Below the pieces are notes generated by a model that had not been told where the DNA came from, ran no database searches, and saw only the letters and a program-made list of their open reading frames with translations. 64,000 nt of DNA from AP-15 sp963701815. GTDB taxonomy: Bacteria; Pseudomonadota; Alphaproteobacteria; ATCC43930; CGMCC-115725. The stretch covers positions 62,001-126,000 of the forward strand of contig CAVPBN010000007.1 in assembly GCA_963701815.1 (NCBI GenBank), written 5' to 3'. Shown here one piece after another: positions 58,149 to 64,000 of the stretch (position 1 is its first letter; every line of letters begins with the position of its first letter). A program made the translations under genes and the position numbers.

Positions 58149-59105
58149 ATGAAGGTCGGGTTCATCGGTTTGGGCATGATGGGTTCGGGGATGGCGGCCA
58201 ATCTGCAAAAGGCCGGCCACGATCTGGTGGTTCACGATCTGCGCCGCGCCGCGGCAGAGCCCTATCTCGCCGCCGGCGCGGTTTGGGCCGACTCGCCGCG
58301 CGCCGTCGCCGAGGCCGCCGAGGTGGTGTTCACCTCGCTGCCCGGCCCGCCCGAAGTCGAGGCGGTCGCACTCGGCGACAATGGCCTCCTCTCCGGCATG
58401 AGCCGCGGCAAGGCCTATTTCGACCTCTCGACCAACTCGCCCACGATGGTGCGCAAGATCAACGCCGCCTTTGCCGAGCGCGACGTCTATATGCTCGACT
58501 CGCCGGTCAGCGGCGGTCCGCGCGGCGCCCGGACCGGCAAGCTGGCATTATGGGTCGGCGGCGACGAGCAGATCTTCAACCGCTTCAAGACCGTGCTCGA
58601 CGCGATGGGCGACAAGGCCCGCTACGTCGGTCCGATCGGCGCCGGTTCGGTCGCCAAGCTGGTGCATAACGGGGCCGGCTATTGCATTCAGACGGCGCTG
58701 GCCGAGATGTTCACGGTCGGCGTCAAGGCCGGGGTCGAACCGCTCGCGTTGTGGGAGGCGGTGCGCGACGGCGCCAGCGGCCGCCGGCGGACCTTCGACG
58801 GGCTGATCGACCAGTTCCTGCCCGGCAAATACGAGCCGGCGGCGTTCGCACTGCGTCTTGCCCACAAGGACATGTCGCTCGCAACCCAGCTCGGCCGCGA
58901 CTTCAACGTGCCGATGCGGGTCGCCAATCTGGCGCTGGCCGAGCTTTCCGAGGCGCTGAACCGCGGCTGGGGCCAGCGCGACTCGCGCTCGCCGATGCTG
59001 TTGCAGGAAGAGCGGGCCGGGGTCGAGATCCGGGTCGATCCGAAGCTCCTCGCCGAGGCGCTCGACCGCGACCCGCCGGCAAAGGACGACCCCAAACACG
59101 GGTAG
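58149..59105 (+). CDS. NAD(P)-dependent oxidoreductase, 3-hydroxyisobutyrate dehydrogenase-like
   Basis: This 318-residue beta-hydroxyacid dehydrogenase has the dinucleotide motif VGFIGLGMMGSGMAANLQKAG (residues 3-23), the substrate-binding DSPVSGGPRGA and the catalytic lysine stretch GAGSVAKLVHNG. It starts at ATG 58149 after a purine-rich stretch, 34 bases after the CMD-family gene. Substrate is not determined. Confidence 0.9.
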   Translation: MKVGFIGLGMMGSGMAANLQKAGHDLVVHDLRRAAAEPYLAAGAVWADSPRAVAEAAEVVFTSLPGPPEVEAVALGDNGLLSGMSRGKAYFDLSTNSPTMVRKINAAFAERDVYMLDSPVSGGPRGARTGKLALWVGGDEQIFNRFKTVLDAMGDKARYVGPIGAGSVAKLVHNGAGYCIQTALAEMFTVGVKAGVEPLALWEAVRDGASGRRRTFDGLIDQFLPGKYEPAAFALRLAHKDMSLATQLGRDFNVPMRVANLALAELSEALNRGWGQRDSRSPMLLQEERAGVEIRVDPKLLAEALDRDPPAKDDPKHG

Positions 59106-59197
59106 TTCGACGCCCGCAGATCAAGATGATCGAGATGCAGGGCGGCGTATTCGGCGCCGCCGCGGCCTCGGACGCGCTGATCGCGACGATCGGATGA

Positions 59198-59890
59198 TCA
59201 GGCGTCGTCCGACAGCGAGATCCCGAAGGTGTCGCGAAACCCGGCAAGGCCCGACGGGGTGATCCTGACGGCGCGGCCGTGCGCGATTCGCTCGATCCAG
59301 CCGAGGCTGAAGGAGTGCCGCGCCAATGCCGCACCGACGGCGCCCGCGAGATGCGGCCGCCGCTCGCTCCAGTCGAGGCAGGGCCGGCAGAACCGCCGGC
59401 GGCCGCCGGCGCTGAGATCCACACCGACTCCCTCGAGAAATCGGATGCCCTCGCCGGTGATCTGGCCGCCGTCGTCGTCGAGTTCGGCGTGGCCCCGCTC
59501 GATCAATGCGTCGGCGAGCGCCACGCCGAGCCGCCCGGCAAGATGGTCGTAGCAGGTCCGCGCCAGGCGCAATGCCGGGTCGCGCAGCCAGGCCGGTCGA
59601 TAGCGCGGTGCATTGTCGGCGGCGACGATCATGATCGCTTCGAGCATCCTCGCCACCTTTGGCGAAGCCAGCCGAAAATAGCGGCAGCGGCCCTGTTTCT
59701 CGTCGACCAATAACCCGGCTTCGACGAGCTTTGCCAAATGCGCGCTCGCGGTCTGCGGCGTGACCCGCGCCTCATAGGCGAGTTCGCCGGCGCTCAGCCG
59801 CCGGCCGTCGATCAGCGCCGACAACATGTTGGCGCGCGCCGGATCGCCGGCCAGCGCGGCGATTTCGGCGATGCAAAGGGCGATCGTCAT
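59198..59890 (-). CDS. ArsR-type winged-helix transcriptional regulator
   Basis: This 230-residue regulator starts at ATG 59890 (MTIALCIAEIAALAGDPARANML). The winged helix (RLSAGELAYEARVTPQTASAHLAKLVEAGLLVDEKQGRCRYF) is near residues 30-75. The long C-terminal part (RRFCRPCLDWSERRPHLAGAVGAALA) is typical of a subgroup of ArsR-like proteins whose ligand is unknown. It converges on the oxidoreductase gene. Confidence 0.87.
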   Translation of the reverse strand: MTIALCIAEIAALAGDPARANMLSALIDGRRLSAGELAYEARVTPQTASAHLAKLVEAGLLVDEKQGRCRYFRLASPKVARMLEAIMIVAADNAPRYRPAWLRDPALRLARTCYDHLAGRLGVALADALIERGHAELDDDGGQITGEGIRFLEGVGVDLSAGGRRRFCRPCLDWSERRPHLAGAVGAALARHSFSLGWIERIAHGRAVRITPSGLAGFRDTFGISLSDDA

Positions 59891-60018
59891 GACCAAACCG
59901 TAGCACAATGCGACGGCAGGGTCCGGCGCAAACGCTTCGACCCCGGTCGAAGCTATGGTAGGGGGTAACCGCTGGCCGCTTCCGAATGCGGCCTCGATCA
60001 AAGGGTGGTTGTGCAGCG

Positions 60019-60946
60019 ATGGAAGAGATCTACACGTTTGCCGGCAATCCGCTCGACCGGGTCAGCGAGCGCCGGCAGGACGCCGCCTGGGTGGCGTCGC
60101 TGCTCGACGATCCCCAGACCCGGTTATTGCCGCTGTACGAGCTGAAGCCGCTGGTCGGCGACAGCGCCGCCGCGCAATCTCGATTGGCACCCGGTAGATC
60201 CGTGGCGGTCCGTCATCGACGCCGGGGCGACCCTGATCCTGCTCGGGATCGGCGACGGGCGCGCGCATTTCGCGCTCGACGCCAGCACCGCGGCGGTCCC
60301 GTCCGACGGTGCTGCGACGACAGTCGATGTCCGCACTCTGGCCGCCTCGATCCCCGGCGGCGAAGCCTCGATCCTCGCCGAGGCGCGCTCGTTGATCGAC
60401 TGGCATGCCCGTCACCGCTTTTGCGCGCAATGCGGGACCGCCAGCGTCGTCGCTTCGGCCGGCTGGGTACGGCGCTGTCCGAATTGCCGGGCGCAGCATT
60501 ACCCGCGCGTCGACCCGGTCGTCATCATGCTCGCGGTCAACGGCGAGCGCTGCCTGCTCGGCCGCGGCCGGCGGCGGGCCGGCGCCCGGTTTTCGTGCCT
60601 GGCCGGCTTTATGGAGCCGGGCGAGACGATGGAGGAGGCGGTCCGCCGCGAAGTCTACGAGGAGTCGCGCATCCGCGTCGGCCGGGTGCGCTACCTGGCA
60701 TCGCAGCCCTGGCCGTTTCCGTCGACTTTGATGATCGGAATGCTGGCCGAGGCGCTGAGCGAAGAGATCACGATCGATCCGGAGGAGATCGCCGAAGCGC
60801 GCTGGTTCGAGCGCGAGGAGGTCCGCGCCATGGTCGAGCGCTCGCGCTCCGACGACCCGCTGCCGGGGCTGACGACCCTGCCGCCGCCGCTGGCGATCGG
60901 CCATCAGATCGCCCGGCGCTGGGCCTTCGGCATCGACAAGATTTGA
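60019..60946 (+). CDS. nudC: NAD(+)/NADH pyrophosphatase NudC, one frameshift
   Basis: This Nudix hydrolase cleaves NADH and may remove NAD caps from RNA. ATG 60019 gives MEEIYTFAGNPLDRVSERRQ. At about 60175 (GCCGCGCAATC, one extra C) the frame shifts; repair joins GDSAA to NLDWHPVDPWRSVIDAGATL. Zinc cysteines FCAQCGTAS and RRCPNCRAQHYPRVDPVVI are intact, and the Nudix box GFMEPGETMEEAVRREVYEES is complete. Repaired length is about 308 residues. Confidence 0.92.
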
Positions 60947-60992
60947 GTTCGGCCGCGCCGACGCGCAAACGGGCGGGCAGGGAGATCGGCAG

Positions 60993-61877
60993 CTATCGCG
61001 GCTTGGTTGCGCCGAGGGTCCAGGCTTCCTCGGTTTCGACGCAGTTACGCTGTTGGGCGGTGAGGCTCGGATCGCCGGCGAACAGCGCAGCCAGTTCGCC
61101 GGCGCGGTCCAGTCCGGCCAGATGACGGGCGACAAAGCTGACCTGGGCCGCGTCTTTGGGCTTGCCGTCGAGCGGCGGGATGTTCTTCCACAGCGACGGG
61201 TAGATCTCGGCGAATACCAGTTCCGCCTCGGCGGGCGGGCGCAAACCGGTCTCGAAGGGCCAGATCCGCGCGGCGTCACGCAGGCTCGGATCGTCGCGCA
61301 GGCTGCGCACCACCGGGATGCCGGTCAAGACCTGGCTGCCGACCGAGCCGGGGTAGCATAATTTCCAGCAGGGCTGCGCCCCGGGCATATAGCGCGGGTG
61401 ATCGATCAGCCGCCGCTCGGCCAGCCCGTTTGCGTCGTGCCCGCGGTGATGGGTCGGCATCAGCGCCGCTCCGGCCTTGCCGGCGGGGCACCCCCAGAAC
61501 GGGAAGGGCCCGTTCGAGATCCGCCGATTGAACCCTGCGGCGACGTCGAAGCGGTTGTTTCGGTTGTCCGGGCCGTCTTCGATCAGCCGGGCGATCTCGT
61601 CCCATACCGCGCGCCAAAGCGGCGGCGACAGGCCGAGCCGGGCGGCGAAACCGGCCGGATAGCCAAACGGAAAATCAAAGCCGACGAGGACCCGCTCGCC
61701 TCTCGCCCGCGCCGCCGCCAGCCAGTCGCCGAGCAAGGCCTTCGCCTGGTGCCGCGTCGGCGGGTTTTCGAGCCTTTCGCCATCCGGAGCCCGCCAGCAG
61801 ATCCAGATGCTGTCGCGGCCGGTCCGCGGCTGGTTCGCCGCACTCCAATCGACCATCGCATGGCTATCGAAGATCAT
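60993..61877 (-). CDS. Conserved hypothetical protein near cobalamin genes
   Basis: A 294-residue soluble protein beginning MIFDSHAMVDWSAANQPRTGRDSIWICWRA. Aspartates in MVDWSAAN and GFDFPFGYPAGFA and a distal acidic pair suggest an RNase H-like fold (DUF429-like), and CYPGSVGSQVLTGIPVV is well ordered. I have seen such proteins beside cobalamin genes in alphaproteobacteria but cannot name a function. ATG 61877 is chosen over the more upstream in-frame start. Confidence 0.7.
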   Translation of the reverse strand: MIFDSHAMVDWSAANQPRTGRDSIWICWRAPDGERLENPPTRHQAKALLGDWLAAARARGERVLVGFDFPFGYPAGFAARLGLSPPLWRAVWDEIARLIEDGPDNRNNRFDVAAGFNRRISNGPFPFWGCPAGKAGAALMPTHHRGHDANGLAERRLIDHPRYMPGAQPCWKLCYPGSVGSQVLTGIPVVRSLRDDPSLRDAARIWPFETGLRPPAEAELVFAEIYPSLWKNIPPLDGKPKDAAQVSFVARHLAGLDRAGELAALFAGDPSLTAQQRNCVETEEAWTLGATKPR

Positions 61878-62114
61878 CAAAGATCGCTGCGCGGTAGATC
61901 TTCGGCCGGCTTGTCGGCGGTCTGATCGCCGAATTGGTCGCTGACAACCAGGCGTCATATTGCAGGCAAATTATCAGGTCGGGACCAGCCCGCCACAACG
62001 GTGGGTAGGGTTAGAGTTTTGGCACAGATGCCATTGTCCTTTCGGGACGCGTCGTTGATCACCTCCGGGCGCCGGTTGACCCTCCGGCGCCGGCCGCCGA
62101 AATTGCCGTCTGCG

Positions 62115-63107
62115 ATGATGCCGGTTTACGTCGATCCGCTGCTGTTGCTCGTCGCCGGCCTCGCCGTCGACGGCGTGCTCGGCGACATGCCGGCGGTATT
62201 TCGCCATATCCCCCACCCGGTGGTTCTCGCCGGCCGCGCCATCGCTTTTTTCGACCGCAAGCTCAACCGCGAGATCCGCAGCGAAGCATCGCGCCGGGTC
62301 CGCGGCGTCGTCACCGTGATCGTGCTGGTCGGCGGTGCGGCGGCGCTCGGCTGGGCGATTGCCGCGGTCTGCCGCGACAGCCTCGCCGGCGCCGGCGTCG
62401 AGGTCGCGCTGATCGCCGCGCTGGTCGCGCAACGCAGCCTGTTCGACCATGTTGCCGCCGTGGCGCAGGCGCTCGACACCGGTGGCGTGGCCGCCGGCCG
62501 CGCCGCAGTCCGCCACATCGTCGGGCGCGATCCGGCGAGCCTCGACGCTCATGGCGTCGCGCGCGCGGCGATCGAAAGCCTGGCCGAAAACTTCAGCGAC
62601 GGCGTCGTGGCCCCGGTTTTCTGGTACCTGCTGCTCGGTCTGCCCGGTCTGTTCGCCTACAAGATGGCGAATACGCTCGACAGCATGATCGGGCACCGCA
62701 CCCGCCGCCACCGCAGCTTCGGCTGGGCGGCGGCGCGGTTCGACGACGCGCTCAATCTGGCGCCGGCGCGGCTCAGCGGGCTGCTTTTGGCCGGTGCGGC
62801 GGTGTTCGCCAAAAAGGGCCGCCCGGGCCGTGCGCTGGCGATCATGCTGCGCGACGGACGCAAACATCGCTCGCTGAACGCCGGCTGGCCGGAAGGGGCG
62901 ATGGCCGGGGCGCTCGGTCTCGCCTTGGCCGGGCCGCGCCGTTATCCGGAGGGGCTGGTCGCCGATCCGTGGGTCGGCGACGGGACGGCGCGCGCCGCAA
63001 CCTCCGACATCGCCCGCGCATTGCGGCTCTATTGCCTCGCCTGTCTGCTCGAGGGCGGCCTGCTGCTGGGGTTCTGGCTGGCGTGGCGTCTCACACTGCC
63101 GTTTTGA
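62115..63107 (+). CDS. cobD: Adenosylcobinamide-phosphate synthase
   Basis: This 330-residue inner-membrane enzyme (CobD/CbiB) attaches aminopropanol to the corrin ring in cobalamin synthesis. ATG 62115 gives MMPVYVDPLLLLVAGLAVDGVLGDMPAVFRHIPHPV. The family stretch AAIESLAENFSDGVVAPVFWYLLLGLPG is clear, as are NTLDSMIGHRTRRHRSFGWAAARFDD and LNAGWPEGAMAGALGL. Its last 17 bases overlap the 3' end of cobQ on the other strand. Confidence 0.93.
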   Translation: MMPVYVDPLLLLVAGLAVDGVLGDMPAVFRHIPHPVVLAGRAIAFFDRKLNREIRSEASRRVRGVVTVIVLVGGAAALGWAIAAVCRDSLAGAGVEVALIAALVAQRSLFDHVAAVAQALDTGGVAAGRAAVRHIVGRDPASLDAHGVARAAIESLAENFSDGVVAPVFWYLLLGLPGLFAYKMANTLDSMIGHRTRRHRSFGWAAARFDDALNLAPARLSGLLLAGAAVFAKKGRPGRALAIMLRDGRKHRSLNAGWPEGAMAGALGLALAGPRRYPEGLVADPWVGDGTARAATSDIARALRLYCLACLLEGGLLLGFWLAWRLTLPF

Positions 63108-64000
63108 CCCGCGGCGGGCGCGCCGCGGCGAGCAGGGCCGGCAGATCGAGGTGCCGCTCGAGGTGGTCGGCGAGCGCTTCGAGGGTCGCCTCGACCTGGT
63201 CCTGATAGGCGATATCTGCCGGCGGCGCGCCGAGACCGGCGAGAAAGGCCCGGCGAAACCCGTCGCCGGCAAACAGCCCGTGCAGATAGCAGCCGGCGAC
63301 CCGGCCATCGGCGCTGACGCAGCCGTCTATGCCGGCGCCGAACCGCAGCATCGGCCGCGCCAATCCGGGTCCGGTCGTCATGCCGAGATGCATCTCGTAG
63401 CCGTGGACCGGCATCCGGGTGGCGAGATCGACCCCTTCGGCCGCGACCAGGCGCTTGTCGCCGTCCAGAACCGTGTCGATGTCGAGGAGCCCGAGCCCCG
63501 GCACCGTCTGCCGGTTTCCCTCCATGCCGAGCGGATCGGCGATCGTCCGCCCGAGCATCTGATAACCGCCGCAAAGGCCAAGGATCCTTCCGCCCTGGCG
63601 ATGATGCGCCAGCAGATCGATGTCCCAACCCTCCCGCCGCAGGGCGGCGAGATCGCCGATCGTCGCCTTCGAGCCCGGCAGGATGACCAGGACCGCGTCG
63701 CGCGGCAGGGGCCGGCCCGAAGGCACCATGATCAGCTCGACCCCGGGCTCGGCGCGCAGCGGGTCCAAATCGTCGAAATTCGCAATCCTCGGCAATACCG
63801 GCACGGCGATGCGGACCGGTCCGCGCGGCCGCCTCGGCCTGCTTCCCGCTCGCTGGGAAGCCGGGCGGGGGCGGTGGCGGACAGCGCCAGAGAGTCCTCC
63901 GCCGGCAACCGGGCGGCGGCGGGAAAGAACGGCACGACCCCGAACGAACGCAGCCCGGTCAGCCGGGTCAGCGCGGCGAGCCCGCCATCGAAGAGCCGGA
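63091..64000 (-). CDS. cobQ: Cobyric acid synthase, C-terminal part (5' truncated by window edge), one frameshift
   Basis: This glutamine amidotransferase amidates the corrin ring in cobalamin synthesis. Reading inward from the right edge, RLFDGGLAALTRLTGL and VVPFFPAAARLPAEDSLAL lie in one frame; at about 63817 the frame shifts by one missing base and continues as VRIAVPVLPRIANFDDLDPL. The glutaminase motif with the catalytic cysteine is GGRILGLCGGYQMLGRTI, and the histidine triad region is GCYLHGLFAGDGFR. It faces cobD tail to tail. Confidence 0.9.
   Translation of the reverse strand, partial: PALRWRARRADPADRAAFVRGRAVLSRRRPVAGGGLSGAVRHRPRPASQRAGSRPRRPRGPVRIAVPVLPRIANFDDLDPLRAEPGVELIMVPSGRPLPRDAVLVILPGSKATIGDLAALRREGWDIDLLAHHRQGGRILGLCGGYQMLGRTIADPLGMEGNRQTVPGLGLLDIDTVLDGDKRLVAAEGVDLATRMPVHGYEMHLGMTTGPGLARPMLRFGAGIDGCVSADGRVAGCYLHGLFAGDGFRRAFLAGLGAPPADIAYQDQVEATLEALADHLERHLDLPALLAAARPPRVKTAV

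Noticed and set aside
61878..62114. Cobalamin riboswitch upstream of cobD
   Set aside because: The 237-base gap has a weak hairpin (CCCGCC...GGTGGG) but none of the conserved B12-box or core motifs of the riboswitch.

Overview
The window looks like chromosomal DNA of a GC-rich alphaproteobacterium, probably of the Rhodospirillales type. The evidence is the nuo-birA-coaX-RNase J-mce gene order, a compact dnaA-dnaN-recF-gyrB replication block beside rpsT, class I biotin ligase, UbiE/UbiB, CobD/CobQ and a strong preference for G/C codons. No rRNA, tRNA, CRISPR array or intact insertion sequence was recognised.

Layout. 2-14369 (+): complex I genes nuoF (5' end cut by the window edge) to nuoN, continuing through overlapping stops and starts into birA, coaX, RNase J and methylmalonyl-CoA epimerase. 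14635-18139 (+): a ribosomal-peptide modification locus with two related secreted precursors whose C-termini are ladders of Trp-x-Asn, a GrrM-type radical SAM/SPASM enzyme, a secreted CxxC protein and a frameshifted lytic transglycosylase. 18204-24952 (-): gyrB, recF, dnaN, dnaA, then a candidate origin region. 25285-29775: rpsT, enoyl-CoA hydratase and mutM (-), ubiE and ubiB (+). 29815-36436: sedolisin-type peptidase (-), a small secreted protein, coaBC, two small unknown genes, an Rrf2 regulator, cysteine synthase and moeB (+). 36469-38478 (-): a lower-GC restriction-modification pair. 38769-44510: nitroreductase (-), SH3 protein, a potassium-channel-like gene, and three amidohydrolases (two in tandem, one with a Tat signal). 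44559-48800: iron-permease-like protein and a decayed signalling patch (histidine kinase, Crp/Fnr regulator, response regulator, ABC substrate-binding remnant). 48749-52272 (-): a PQQ dehydrogenase with an embedded cytochrome c and a Tyr-Pro-Gln-Gly repeat lipoprotein. 52551-60946: aminotransferase, an EF-G paralogue lacking the catalytic histidine, MsrP, an EF-hand protein, a CMD-family protein, a 3-hydroxyisobutyrate dehydrogenase-like protein, an ArsR regulator (-) and NudC. 60993-64000: an unrecognised cobalamin-neighbourhood protein (-), cobD (+) and the C-terminal part of cobQ (-).

A recurring feature is single-base frameshifts, mostly one extra base, in genes that should be essential or well conserved (nuoL, nuoM, recF, cysK, aminotransferase, msrP, nudC, cobQ). 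Either the assembly carries indel errors or the locus is decaying. The simplest reading is sequence error for the core genes, while the 46-49 kb patch looks truly degenerate.

The most interesting system is the Trp-x-Asn precursor/radical SAM locus at 14.6-17.5 kb. Its organisation fits three-residue cyclophane RiPPs (GrrA/GrrM), but the cores are unusually tryptophan-dense and the downstream secreted protein is not one I recognise from described clusters.
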